Assembly: GCF_964204645.1 (NCBI RefSeq) | Contig: NC_134035.1 | Coordinates: 3,906,501 to 3,970,500 of the forward strand | Direction of reading: 5' to 3' | From: Tubulanus polymorphus | Lineage: Eukaryota > Nemertea > Palaeonemertea > Tubulaniformes > Tubulanidae | Length of the DNA stretch: 64,000 bases | Shown here: piece after piece, positions 1 to 12,406 of the stretch | How the letters are laid out: each line of letters opens with the position of its first letter | Numbering within the stretch: the first letter of the stretch is position 1 | Notes under the pieces: model-generated | What the model saw: the letters and a program-made list of their open reading frames with translations, nothing else | What the model was told of the DNA's origin: nothing | Database searches by the model: none | Position numbers and translations under genes: made by a program

Positions 1-225
1 ATTTCGGTGCTTGAATCTATTATGTATGAATTGAACTGGAAGTGTTCCATGAATTAGAATTAGAAACGTTTTTAATCAATTTTAATGAGCAACTTCCCTG
101 GTGTGAATACGCATTCTTTTTGTCAAGAAATGATTAATTCCAAATGATGTTGGCGCCGACTCGGGTGTCGAATAAAAATGTGAAAATTACATAAAGTGAC
201 GTTAATTGCGTGTTTTTATTTCCAG

Positions 226-3200
226 TGACTGTGACGGAAGATGCGAATTCGCGAGCGGGCCCCGTTCGTTACAAGTTGATCACTCGTCGCGCGGGCGCCG
301 CGGCCAATCGGGCCGCGTCTCAGAGTTTGAGCGTACAGCCGTCAAATCGGGTGATGCTGGAGCACGCCGTCGCCAAGCAGCAGCAATACCCAGACGCGAT
401 GGATATCGTCTATAAAAAGGTAGGATATATCATGAAGCGGTGTGGTTGTGGGCGAGTGGTTAGAGCGTTCGACGAAGCCAGGTCGTTGGTTCGAACGTAA
501 TGTCCCTGGGCAAGTTGTCTCTTGAAGGAGGTGCCACTTTTCTTAAAATGCTAATGAGAATGTAACGTCTCCTCAAAGTGCCGGTGAACCCGAAGTCAAA
601 TTCTTTAAAGATAATAGTTCAAAACTACAGAGAAAATATCACTGAATTCATGACCGTAGCCCCTCGGGCAAGACGCCCATCATCGTAGTCCTGGAGTAAA
701 TGGATACCTGGCCTGATAGATCACTCCTGAGTGCTTGTAGCTGCTCAGATGTTTTTCTCCTCCAGGAGAAATGACTGATACATTGTTAGAGATCGAGTTG
801 CTGAGGGTAGTAATACCTATTCAATAGAAAAATCAGCGGATGTTGAACATCGTATCACAGCTGAAAAGGGCGCTTCGATATCATCATTATCATCATTGTT
901 GTCATCATAATTTTTATATTTTTATATTCACATGGCTTATAGACTTATGAATTACTACCACAAAATGGTTGAAATGAAATTGATTGCTAACCGATCATCG
1001 TTTTTTGAAAATATTCTGATTGTTAGGAAAGCAACAAGGTGAAATTGAAACCGTTAAAGGAATCGTTGAACGAACATGTTGTCGATTCCGATCTCAGTTC
1101 CGAAATGGTAAAAAATGTTGTTATCTATAATGGCAGGGTTCATAGCAGTCCGTGAATGTCCTTAACAGTTTTGAAATGCGAATGGGTCAATACAACACCT
1201 TGAATATCATTGAATGGGCTCCAAATTCCTTGAACCATTGGTCATTGAATGGCATCAGTCATTAGTTATCAGCCGCAGATCCAAGATAGAAGTTCACTGT
1301 AACAGCTCTTCAAACTTCTACTGATTATAAGAATGCCTGGAATTTTCCTATATTAAGCATGACGATTATATATAAGTCATGGAATCGAAGTCGAAAAAAG
1401 TCTGTGAATGTCGTTAAATGAGCTTAGTCTTGGACACTATGAACCCTGCTATCGAAGCTTGCATCGTCTAGCTATAGCTCTGTGTATGTTATGAATTGAA
1501 ACTGTCTTCATACACAAATTTAAAAGATTAGAAACAAAATCTATACGAAAATCGATTCGTTCAAAAAGATACAACGTTTTGGACTCGGTAGAGATCATCA
1601 ATACATTGGTCTCTCAGTATCCTCTGCGACAGGTTTTAGAGGGGCGCCCATCCCCTTTCATTTTTACATCCACCCCTATGAAAATCAGCCACACCTTGTC
1701 AAATATCTGTTGCACATATATTCTATCAATGTTGATAATTGCTTTGAAATATATTGAGCTAATGTCACCAATAGAAGATTACACCAAAATTAAGCTTTTC
1801 TGTATTTTTCGGGGGGATCAAAAGTCTTGATACTTCAGCTGCCACAATGTCATGATGCCCTTAACAATGAATGCAGCAAAATCCCAGCATACTGAGAACG
1901 ATGTCTCTGGTGAGAGTCCTAAACGTGTCTTGATTTGTTATTCAAATTCACGAATAGATTTATATTTTTACTCTTTCAAATTTGTACAGCGAGTTTCAAT
2001 GCTATTATCTATTAGTCCATGTTTGAGTGTACGCGATCTATTCTACTATTCTATGTAAATTATATATCTAGCTGGATATACAGCAGTGCTATTCTTAATA
2101 CACTCATCTGATATTATCTACTACATGTACATATTATATAGGCCTGAGCTGACTACTGATTTTTCAATGCTTCGCGCTGTTTCTCAAATCCTCCCACTTC
2201 CTTCTCTCTTTTCTCACTCAATTTCCCCCTCTATCCCGTCGTTATGATTATCTATACCATTTTTGGTGCCCTATTCAGTGTTAGATACTGGTTCTGCTCT
2301 AAGGCACCTACAAAGTAGATTTACATACAATCTACTAGAGGTAATGAAAGTTTTTTGACCCCGAAAAAACCTTTACAATAATGTGTATATACATTGATAC
2401 CTAGTCTATGTGTTAAGGAGTTCTGTGTGAGTCAATGTGCACTACATCATCAATATTGGTGTTTCAAAATAATAATAACTAGTATTGTGAATTGTGGCAT
2501 TTATTCTTTAATTGAATATATTTCATAATTTCATGTTTGAAAAGTTGAATAATCATTTTTGAGTGGATGTGCACTACGCCATCAATATATTTCATTATTT
2601 GTCGACAATTTTAAGCGATACGTGGGTTATTTATCAAGGCGTCGATAAACTTTCAAGTTATATCTCTCTCCGTCCCCTCTCTAACAACTGTCGTTGCAAT
2701 GTGACATCTTACGCTGCGTGAAGGGAGAGAAAATTGCTCATTAATTGATGGATGAACCACATATATGATAACTTTCTTACTGCCCGTGCGTGCGTAATGT
2801 AATGTATATATTTATAAACCATGTACGTCAAATGATATATATCTATCATATTCTCGTACAGATTCTATGTATCCGAGAATCTAGCGAAAGTATATATTCT
2901 TATGACGTTTGCAGTTAACATACTGGCTCAGTGTTTCTTTCATGGGTATTCATAGTTGCTGTCACACTATCCTCGGGAACGATTATGATGATAATGCCAT
3001 CTTTCGTGTTATTGAAATTGATGAAAGTCTATCGTTGTTTTGTTGATATTTTGTGGCCTTCGAAGTTTGACTCAAAATTGCGGCTTTCAGTTTTACAAGT
3101 GTGTTTTCATCTAATTGAAAATACGAATTAATCCCTTTCAATGCGGACTTATACCCGAAAGTGCTGGAGAACTTGAAAATTAAAAAAAATTCCACCCCTG

Positions 3201-6104
3201 TGTGTTGAATAACAGGCATACCACTATAGTGTGTCTACACCGTGGTGCGGTGTATCGTTAGCTGCTATTATTTCAATATGGTGCTTCCATCTTTCAATAG
3301 AGATAAAAATTAATTACTACTTATGTCAATACACTGCAATGCGGTGTACTAGCAAAGTCCATCACCAATTTATACACCGCACTGCAGTGTAGAGGCGCTG
3401 AAAGGGTAAATTGCCGATACCAAACATTTGGGTTGAAATTAAGTTTTCACAGAACCGACTGATTAATTTTTTTTATTTCGTTTTACCCAGGACCCGCGTT
3501 ACTGCGGCGACGACGACGACGGAGGCGGCAGTAGCCCGTTGAAGCAGCATCCACCGCCCTTCGATCAACTGCTCGAACGCGAAAAATCGCACGACTACGT
3601 GAAAGTTTCCAGGGGTAAAACTTCGCAGAAAATTTACTTAAAAAAGGGGTTTAGATACAACACCTTGTTTGATTCAATTTGATGAACATTTTTGTTCAGT
3701 TCGTTGTTTATTTTTTTCGTTGTAGAGAAATCGTCGACGCAGTTCCATCGGCCGCGAGTTCCGTCGGCTACTGCCACCTATATTTCGACCCCGACGGCGC
3801 AGGTGGGCTCGGAGATCGGTGACCAGTTCAATGACAATAGAGGTGAACGTAACCATTTGGAAAACGCGAATCCCGGTACGAAATTTACAGTAAACATCAC
3901 CTCCGGTGAACTGGGAATGCCATGCAGGGTAGCCACGTACCTGGTAGCTGGGAAATTTAATAGTAAAGCTAAAAATCAGGGAAACATCAGGGAAGCGACG
4001 ATTAGATCGCGCGTAAAACATCAAACAGTTTCCGTCTATGTCTTACCTATTTGATTGTGTTAATTGATTAAATTCTCAGCAGATGAAGTCAAGGAAAACA
4101 ACGTGCATGTCTGGGTATAGTGAGGGGCAAAAGTCAAATAAAAGTGGCCACACTGTGGGAATGTTGGACAGGGTGGCCACCTACCTGAAGATCGGGGAAT
4201 AGTCAGGAACATTTGTTGAGATTTGTTAGATCACGTGACTGCGTTAATGGATTGGATTCTTAGCACATCGAGTCAGGGGAAAGAACGTGCCTGGAAAACT
4301 ATGTCCGGGGAAAAAGCAAACAAAATCAAAGTGGCCACGCTTAGTTAAGGATCGAAACAACAATGAATACAAATCAGAAAATAATGTCGTTTTGTCGCAG
4401 TTAGTCGACGTTGGTAGAACGTAGAATTCAATGACGGTTTATCGACGAGAGTGATTCGATTAAGCGCGTCGTGTAGCTCGATTCCTAATTAAATCAGTCT
4501 CGTTGATTATTTGCAGCTGGAAGCTACGGCTCCGACGCGGCGTCGCACAATGGTTCATCGATCAGACAACAGCAGCGCGGCGTTACGCCGAAAGAAAGCG
4601 CTCGTAAAAGCCGCGAAATAACGAGCACGATCGACAGCATTCAGAAACTGCGCGCGTCGGTCATTAGTTCGGCTAAACGCGCGAATCTGAGTCCGACTAC
4701 CGGGTACGTACGTGTTTCGCGAAGGTGGCGAGAAATCTTGTCAATTTTTCGATCGCGTCAGTCACATTCATCGGTTAATCGTTCTTACAGGGAGTGTATA
4801 GAGCAGATCGTAAAGATGACCGGCGACGAAGTGAACTCGATCACGGCTGAGATCGAAGACACAATCGAGGTATAACTACGAAATCCCTCATGCTCCAAGA
4901 CCGTGCGAATTATCCGAGTGACGTGTACAAATCCAACGATAATCTTAATTCTATCATCAGAAAAAAAGATGGTGACAAAATTATAATAAACAGTACGGTG
5001 TATTTTGAAAAATATGAGACGTATTTTATATTTTTGAAAATACAGTGTTTTGTTTTTAAGTAGGAATGTTTCATTACTGTTAGATTGATTATTTCTTCAC
5101 TACTTTTTTCTGAAGATGAAATTGAAAATGTCCTAAGGAATATTAGAATGATAGGGGCGAATCTAAGGTCTGATTCAGGGAGGGTTGTACCTTTAAGATA
5201 GGGCATATCATATCATCGAAAGGGCAAAGATAAACTCTTCGGAAGTACAGAGAACAAGCTTATGAATTTAAACTTTTTTAGTTTCAATGTTCTCAATCTC
5301 AGCTTTGAAAAAATCGAAATCAAGGCGAGTTCATTCATAATTTCTGTAAAATTTCAGGCCAAGTTGACATATTTAGAGGGGGGTGCGCACCCCCTGCCCT
5401 TTCCCCTTGAATCCACCCCAGATAAAAATTCAGTCATCATCTACACTAAAAATACATCGTTTTATTTGTCAGTTTTACATTTAATTTCTTCCTTTCCTTT
5501 TTTTTTAGAAAAAGAAACTAGATTCTCTGTCGAAAGGGGCAACGACGACGAAACAGACTGAGGCGCGATGGTCGAAATCCGAGGCTTACAACGATTCGAG
5601 CGACAAGTCGAAGCCGGTCGTCGCGAACGTGAAGCCCGGAATCCACAAAGAAACGCCGATTCATCTGAACCGCAATTCGCCGTTCGGCCAGCAGCACGCC
5701 GCGTCGCCGTCGTCGCCGTTTTCCAATTCCGACAACGACAACAACGGCAACAACAGCGACCGCGTGTTGTTCAGTCGAGCCGAGTCGGCGCGACGCGGCA
5801 AAGCGACGACCGCGACGCGTCTCCGCGAGGACCACACGACTCGTCGGTCGCGCGCCGTACGCAGCAACTCGGTCGGACCGTTCATCAACGAGCAGATCGA
5901 GCTGATCAAACTGGAAGAGGGGAGTCGCCGCGGCAGTCTGGGTAGTAACACGTATCGCGACGTTAGCAGCACGTCGTGGGATAATAGATCGGGAAACGTA
6001 TCAGAGGTAATGAGGTCACTCATTATTACTGTTATTATTATTATTATTATTACTGTTATTATTGTTATTATTATTATTATTGTTATTATTATTATTATTA
6101 TTAC

Positions 6105-6147
<43 letters not shown>

Positions 6148-9100
6148 GATACTCTCCTACTCCTCACACGCAATTCATACTGGTTTTTTCATGTATTGCG
6201 TCTTGCTTTCAAGTTTGAACGTTTTTTAATGTGTTGTGTCATTTTTTAATATACATTTTGCTGGATTTTTCTCGCATTTATACTCTTACGGAGCTGCCAA
6301 CTGTTCCTGATATTCCAGTAGATATAGTTAACACTTTTAGCTTCTCAGAAATACTGATTAGATAATTTCAAGTGTGCAGAAAATAAGAAAGAGTTGCTGA
6401 GGGTCTTACCCCCTTGATTACTGATTAATTTCAACAGAAATATGAAAGATGTTACTGAGGTTTTTATTGTTGATTACTGATTAATTTGACTGAAATATGA
6501 AAGGTGTTACTTAGGGTCTTGCCCCCCTTGATAACTGATCAATTTGAACTGAAATATGAAAGATGTTACTGAGGGTCTTACCCCCTCCCCCTTGATAACT
6601 GAATAATTTACGAAGAAATGTGAAAGGGTTACTGAGTGTCTTGTGTAGATATGTGAAACTAATGGTGTAAAGGGTCTTACCCCCATTGATTACTAATACT
6701 ACTATCCCCCTTGATTTTTACAGAAATGTAAAAGATGTTAGGTCCTAATCCCCCGAATACTCATTTACTTATGGGTCATTTTCTTTCGTATTTCGATGAA
6801 ATTTCCCTGAAACCATTTAAACTTGTTACTGGCAGCTCTGATTTACAAGATTACTCATTATCGATCTTCTGTCGTCGTTCATTGCTTTACGGTAAAAACC
6901 TTTCAATCTTTCCAATCGGTTTTTCCAATCGACTTTTCTCGTTTTATTTTCATCGTCATCAGGAGACCAACAACGTCGTTAGAACGGCGGAGGAGGCTAC
7001 CGATAGTGGCAAGCGTAGCGGCGCCGGCGCCGGCAACGAGGCCAAAGCGCGTGATAATAATGACGTTGTTAAACGAAATGTAAAACGGGTAGGCATGATG
7101 TCTATGGGTTTATAGTCGGTGTCACGCACGTTTACAATGATATGCAATCCGTTCCATTCGCTACACCAAGTCACAGCTAGTCGTAGACGAGTGGCTGTCT
7201 GCACTCAGTTGAATAATAAAATCCACAATCGAAGAACTGAACGCTATGAGCCATTTTCAAAGACTTTCGAAATGACATTCGAGTTGATACGTCCAAATCC
7301 TCTTACAGTTTTTTTTTTATTGTGGCTTTTATTCTTCAAAAGCCACGACTAGTTCTGCTCAGTTGAGTTAGTTCATCCACGCGCAGTATTTTCAGTCACT
7401 TTTCCGTAACTCGTACACAAATTTTTATTCGACCTATTTTTCGTAGGAACACGTAACGTAATGCTTTTAGTTGTTGCTAGTTTAGAATTGAATTAAATCG
7501 TAGCCAAACGTCTCGGGATTCTAACCTATCGATCAATTTCTTCTATTGAAGAACCTGGTAAAATGTCTTCTGCACGATAAAACACTTTGTGAGTTCATTT
7601 TCAATTGCAACTGTCTGGCGTGAAGTCCTGGACACATTTGAATCCTTGATGATCAGTTTTTGAAAGTGCGCTGATAAATTGTCTAATGTCTGGTGTTTGA
7701 AGTACATTTTCAATCAAAAATGTCTTGGGTGAAGCGTGCAGGATCAGTTGTTGATTGAGTGCTGATGAAACGTCTAATGTCTGGTGTTTCTAATTCATTT
7801 TCAATCAAAATGTCTCGGGTAAAGTTTTGAACGCATGAAATGACAATAATTGTCTGGCGTTTGAAGTTCATTTTCGATGAAATATGTCTCGGATGAAGTT
7901 CTGAACACATGTGAACTGTGGACGACCAGTTTTTGAAAGTGTGCCGATAAAATGACGAATGTCTGGTGCTTGTAGTTCATTTCCAAACAAAAATATCTCC
8001 GGTGAAGGAAGTCCTGAACACATAATATGTGAAAGACTCATCGAAAAAGCAATTTATTTACATCAGCACCACTGTCCTTGCTAGCACCTGTGCAAACCCA
8101 GACTACTAATTGAATAATTTCATACATGTTTTTCGTTAATCCGCATTCATCAGATTGTATATGTATTTATTTTGCAGGCTTTGCCTCCACCTTCAGGTGG
8201 CTGTCTAGCGCCTAATTCTGTATGTAGATCTCCCAGTGTGAGGTATTCTCGTTCAATTGCGTTCTGATTTTGTTTTCGTTTTTTTCCGCGTTCATCCTCT
8301 CGTTCCTTTTCAATTCACCGAACCGTTTATCGTCGTTACGCGCTAGTTTTTTTCTCGTTTCATCCGAATTAATTTCCGCGGGTTTTTTTTCGCATCCAAC
8401 CACAATACCTCTCTCTTTCTCTCTCAACACAATCTTAAACCGATTGCTATTGCAATTATCCGATGCCTTTGGCGAACTGTTTGAACTGAAAATGTCATAA
8501 ATTCGCAATGAACAATTTTGTTATTTTGATTTACATTTTTTTACTCGGTGCGTTGATGAACATTAGCTCACTATTCATTTGTTTGTTACGCAGACAAAGC
8601 ACACAAAAAGCGTCATTACCAGGAGCTGCTGTTTTCTCATGGCTTCATAAACTAGAGCGTAGAGAGAGGGAGAGAGAGATTGTCTACGAGGGTGGATCAT
8701 AAATGGCGGCTGCAGCCAAAATTTTTAGAGTAATTTGCGCTTTCTTTTGATGATCAAAACAAATCAGTGGAATATTTGATACTTGTGATAACACTTGCCA
8801 GCTTCTGATTACTAGATCAAACACCAACCCCAGAATATTTATTTAGTGGAACCTCATTTCAACGACCTCGGCATAGAGCGATTTATCAGTAGATCACAAA
8901 CCAGAAATTTCATCCCAGATTGGAAAAAGAAATTCCAATAATTTCATACTTGATATAGCAACCTTGCGGTTCGCACGGATCTTAAGGTTTCCTATGAAGT
9001 TCGTTGTGACGAGGTTCCGTCGTAGTTGCTCTTCTTTGGCGAGTTGTTTGCCACTGGACCATTGAGCTGCGGCTGTAGCAGATATCACTTCTTTCAATGT

Positions 9101-10379
9101 TAAATTACTGATGAACTTCTCAAGTGGCGTAATCATAATCTTTGAAAATTTTTATCAGAAAAATCGTCTGAATTCATCATGTTGATTTTGCTCTGTGTGT
9201 GCTAGTGTGCCTCCTCCTCCTATTTCAGGACCCAGTGACACACATACGCAAGCACTTGTAGCTCCTTTTGATTCTAAGCACGAAAAAAAATCAGTTCATT
9301 TCTGAAGATTTAACTCGTTTTCAAACTCAAATTATACTGTGGAACTGGATTCGAAATAGTTTCGTTGCTTTGCATCTATACCTTTGTGTGTGCACGTTAC
9401 GCAATCTCCTTCGTAGTTTTACAATTTTAATTTCGGGGTAAAAATGACACGCGTTACTTCGTCATCTACGTATAAACATGATGTATAGGATTGTATGATT
9501 ATTTTTTTCAGGGTGACAGGAAAGCGCGCATCCGGTCGGGCAAAGGGTCGAAAGGCGTCCAAGGTTCGTGTATATGGCTATTTTTTTCACTATTTTCTGC
9601 AAACGAGATACGCACGGTAGACTCCGCTTAGTCGCACGTTTCGGGACTGTAGAAAATATTTCGACTCGAGTAGATAGCGTCACGAGAAGAAAAAAACATT
9701 TCAACTAACATTCGACTTGAGCGGATCAGACTCTAGCCGAATCTACTGTATTTTTAGAATTTCCTCTTTGTTGTTATGTACGATATTGTAGCCACTTTGT
9801 CTCGATCCATTACGCCGAATAAACCGTTACTTTTGATATTTTCTAAATGTGGAAAAAATATGAGCAATCCCGCAATATTGATGAGATCATAAATTTTGGG
9901 ATCGTTCACTGTCATCTGCTGTAGGAATGGATCAGCGTATCGGTCAAGGATAAGATATATGCACATTTAGGCATGTCTGCTGAGGTTCGAAGTTGACCCA
10001 GCCGGCGGCCTATCTACATAACTTTTTGAAGAGAAATGAACAGAAAGAAATGAACTTAATTTCATTGATGTTTACAAAATGACCCGGCCGACTAGGAGAA
10101 GCAAGATATCATTTTTTTAAGCCCAACCCGAATGAGGAATCCTTTTAATAATAAAGACCCAAACCGTTCTCCCTAAATCCGCCCATTTTTCGGTAATTCC
10201 GTTTATTTTACATTTCAGAAGTTACTTCGCCGACGAAAATCTCGCTCATGATTTCCGACAAACACCATCACCCGGCCCACGAGCATCACTCGATGTTCTA
10301 CCCGACGAGCCGGTCTCATCGGCCGCCGCTGTTGCGCATGGCTCCGTCGACGACGACGACGAACCAGTCGAAGAAGTAA
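226..10379 (+). CDS. 3' part of a multi-exon gene for a disordered basic protein (unidentified)
   Basis: Eleven exons with AG acceptors and GT donors: 226-419, 1027-1107, 3491-3614, 3726-3842, 4517-4703, 4791-4869, 5509-6006, 6963-7088, 8178-8219, 9512-9563, 10219-10379. The phases agree at every junction. After the two bases that finish a codon begun upstream, they give 552 codons and a TAA stop at 10377. The 5' part lies outside the window. The product is hydrophilic: a DDDDGGG stretch and KQHPPP in exon 3, a possible short helical segment (KMTGDEVNSITAEIEDTIE) in exon 6, a large Ser/Asn/Arg-rich exon 7 with several RxxS-type sites (RSNS, RRGS), and a His-rich C terminus ending NQSKK. No membrane segment or catalytic motif is visible. 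It could be the cytoplasmic tail of a membrane protein or part of a scaffold or cytoskeletal protein. I do not recognise the family. Exon 8178-8219 has a second in-frame donor (GTGAGG after 8237), so a variant six codons longer is possible. Confidence 0.82.
437..832 (+). mobile_element. tRNA-derived SINE, copy 1
   Basis: A tRNA-like head at about 445-500 has an A-box-like GGCGAGTGGTTAGAGC and a B-box GGTTCGAAC. The tail (CTGGAGTAAATGG.TACCTGG, then CTCCTGAGTGCTTGTAGCTGCTC and GAAATGACTGATA) matches the reverse complement of the 20537-20788 copy. Compared with that copy, about 150 bases (roughly 511-663) lie between head and body, flanked by near-duplicate GGGCAAG strings. This looks like a nested insertion or internal duplication. 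It lies in an intron of the first gene. Confidence 0.75.
3131..3407. mobile_element. Intronic MITE-like element, possibly piggyBac-type
   Basis: The ends are inverted: CCCTTTCAATGC on the left and GCGCTGAAAGGG on the right. They sit next to TTAAT on the left and TAAAT on the right, which resembles a decayed TTAA target site. Subterminal inverted motifs ACACCGTGGTGCGGTGTA and ACACCGCACTGCAGTGTA are also present. It has no coding capacity. Assignment to piggyBac rests only on the CCCTTT ends and TTAA-like flanks. Confidence 0.5.
3925..4156. mobile_element. MITE of the CAGGRTGGCCAC family, copy a
   Basis: The left end CAGGGTAGCCACGTACCTGG and right end AAAAGTGGCCACACTG are inverted copies. The interior (ATCAGGGAA, AGATCGC, CGCGTAAAA, CAAACAGTTTC, TATGTCTTAC, GTGTTAATTGATT, GGAAAACAACGTGCAT) matches copy c at 13474-13716 along its length. 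It starts 83 bases after the exon ending at 3842. Confidence 0.75.
4170..4340. mobile_element. MITE of the CAGGRTGGCCAC family, copy b (diverged)
   Basis: It begins CAGGGTGGCCACCTACCTG and ends AAAGTGGCCACGCTT. It shares the interior GCGTTAATGGATTGGATTCTTAG, AGTCAGGGGAAAGAACGTGC and GGGGAAAAAGCAAA strings with copies a and c. It lies 13 bases after copy a, in the same orientation. Confidence 0.65.
6011..6148. repeat. (ATT)n microsatellite just inside a donor site
   Basis: About 45 units of ATT with interspersed ACTGTT interruptions begin within 20 bases of the donor at 6007. The tract lies in the intron after the largest exon. Open frames across it are low-complexity artefacts. Confidence 0.95.
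6388..6745. repeat. Intronic minisatellite, about 60-base units
   Basis: Five to six imperfect copies of a unit containing AAATATGAAAGATGTTACTGAGGGTCTTACCCCC and TTGATTACTGATTAATTT. Units vary in length and decay toward the 3' end. Confidence 0.85.
7595..8025. repeat. Intronic tandem repeat, about 90-120-base units
   Basis: Four to five diverged units share AATGTCTGGTGTTTGAAGTTCATTTTCAATCAAAAATGTCTCGG, GTGAAGT.CTGAACACAT and CAGTTTTTGAAAGTG.GC.GATAAA. Both strands are partly open by chance. The array lies between exons 6963-7088 and 8178-8219. Confidence 0.85.
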
Positions 10380-10850
10380 TCGCTTGCATCATCGTCTGCT
10401 CTGGTCAATGACCTCTCCGTCCTTTTCTTGGTGCAACTGTCTGCTGACATGATCACGCCGACGGCGAGAACTTGAAGTCGGTAAAAGTGGCTTCGATTTT
10501 TTTTTGTGCGTGTGTGTGCGTCGATAGATGAATGGAAGCCGCCCGCGCTCGTGTGGCGGTTTAATCAGAATTCCATTCGAAAAACCAATTAGTTGATGAC
10601 GCGTATATGATATCTCTCGCTTAAAAGAGAGTCTTATAAAAAAAAGGAACGTCTGTTTATAATGCAGACCCAGACGCCGCTCCCAAACGCGAAAAACTAT
10701 GTCCAGCTTCAGCGATATCGGAGTTAGGTATTTTCGCGATTCGTATTAAGTGCCACGAACATTTAACCAAACGAAAATATTCCGATTTGAATCGAGTCAA
10801 CTGTTTACCAATGCTCATGACTGTAGTGAACTGATTTAAATCTCAGTATA

Positions 10851-11009
10851 GTTAACAAATAAAAACCCGCGGTAGATTTTGTAGAAAAAGTTTATTTTCT
10901 TACAGTTTCGATGTTAATTCTAAACCTCATCTTCAAAGGAACTAAAATAATGATAATGTTAGGAAATAAACTTTGTCTACGAATTTTCTATGGGTTTTTA
11001 TTTGTTAAC
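10851..11009. repeat. Inverted repeat around a degenerate hammerhead-like core
   Basis: The left arm starts GTTAACAAATAAAAACCC and the right arm ends GGGTTTTTATTTGTTAAC. Pairing continues inward with GTAGATTTTGTAGA... against ...TCTACGAATTTTCTA (imperfect). Near the middle on the minus strand (10903-10937) is TTGAAGATGAGG, then CATCGAAAC, which resembles the ribozyme-like motifs at 51837 and 58385 with the first core base changed. Confidence 0.7.
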
Positions 11010-11709
11010 CAATGCTCATGTACATATATAAAGTGTATGCTGATTATATCCGTCCAATATCATCAGAAAAACTGCCCGATCTACGAATGATTTAATGAAC
11101 ACCTTTTTACGGTTTTGTTATCGCTAAATAGTTATTTACGATGTATTTGTTAAGATGTTTGTTGATGATAGATTCTCACGCTGTTTTAGGTTGTTTTTTT
11201 TTAAAATGATTTCCTGTCCGTCCATCCGTTCGTTTGTTCACCGTTTAATGAATTGTCCTTTTTTAGGCAATCATAATTGACTCGTCGATTTACTTGTATT
11301 ATCAACGCCATTTATCAGGGATGTGAAGAATATAGCATTAATATATATATACTCATTTTTGTATCGGTGCTTAATTCTATCGTTAAGATATTGTATGTTT
11401 ATATTTGTTCAGCTCCGTCCTTGTCATTCACTTTCGATAATCACACAGAAAGACAGAGAGAGAGAGCCAAACAAACAGCAGAAAGTGTTTTTGTCGTGAA
11501 AATAGCCGTTGTTTTCTGTAGACGGCATCCGTTTCTGGGGGGTGTATTTGAGTATTTTTACCGCGGCAAATTTAGCCGTGTCATTTGTGATTAGAACTAC
11601 TCCCAGAGGGTCACTTGAACGTCACTTGGAAACGTTTTGTCGTGAAAATAGCAGTTGCTTTCTGGACGTCATCCCTTTCTGGGTGTAATTACTTAAGTAT
11701 TTTTACCGC

Positions 11710-11711
<2 letters not shown>

Positions 11712-11762
<51 letters not shown>
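11712..11762. repeat. (AT)n microsatellite
   Basis: An uninterrupted alternating TA run of about 50 bases. Confidence 0.97.
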
Positions 11763-11764
<2 letters not shown>

Positions 11765-12152
11765 CCGCGTAATTTGTGATTAGAACTCAGCCCAGAGGGT
11801 CACAGTGGAAAGTTGAAACGTCGTCGCCACATGGGTGCTTATTTTTAAGCACACTTCGGGATATGTGGCGTAAATTCTGTTAAATATTTGCGAGGTTTTT
11901 ACCGTACTAACGTGGGCTGGGTTCAGGGCCCTTTTATGTCGTCGTTGTCGGTTTGTTTTTCTAACGCGTATATCTTCATATCGCTCTGAGACACCGGTGA
12001 CTTAATTATGGGGAAAAGTAATATCCGGTATCACACTGGGAGAGACCTTATTCGTGCGTTAGGTCACGGCGTACATGTATTATATACAATGTCGAGCAAA
12101 CCGGCAAGCGGCTATCAGAAGTTAAATGACCGCCGTTTTGACCGACAATGTA

Positions 12153-12406
12153 GCCGCGATTACACGGAGACGATTTGGCCCGGATCAGGTCCTAGTCAAA
12201 TTTGGCACGTGCCTAATTAGAGAGCGCGTTCACACGTAAACCACTCACGTGATACTTAACGATGCTTAGACAAAGCGAAGTGAGTCACTCCCGGAACCAG
12301 TTGCCATTCACGCGCGATTATTTGGCTCGGGCCTGGTCACATGTGCATACCAGTTGTTCTGGGTCAGGTTGGGCCAAGGCCAAAAATGGTCGTGTGATGT
12401 CGCGGC
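12153..12406. mobile_element. MITE of the GCCGCGATCACACG family, copy 1
   Basis: The left end GCCGCGATTACACGG and right end CGTGTGATGTCGCGGC are inverted copies. The interior holds TTGGCCCGG, AAATTTGGCACGTGCC, and GTGAGTCACTCCCGGAACCAGTTGC, the last shared with copy 2 near 25600. The flanks (ATGTA and TCAAG) do not match, so no target duplication survives. Confidence 0.75.

Noticed and set aside
3692-4054. 120-codon frame running past the exon at 3726-3842
   Set aside because: A GT donor at 3843 joins in phase to 4517. The rest of the frame reads through a MITE.
5568-6249. Alternative long frames over the largest exon of the first gene
   Set aside because: The splice phases fix another frame (5509-6006). 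The alternatives run into the (ATT)n tract or are antisense shadows.
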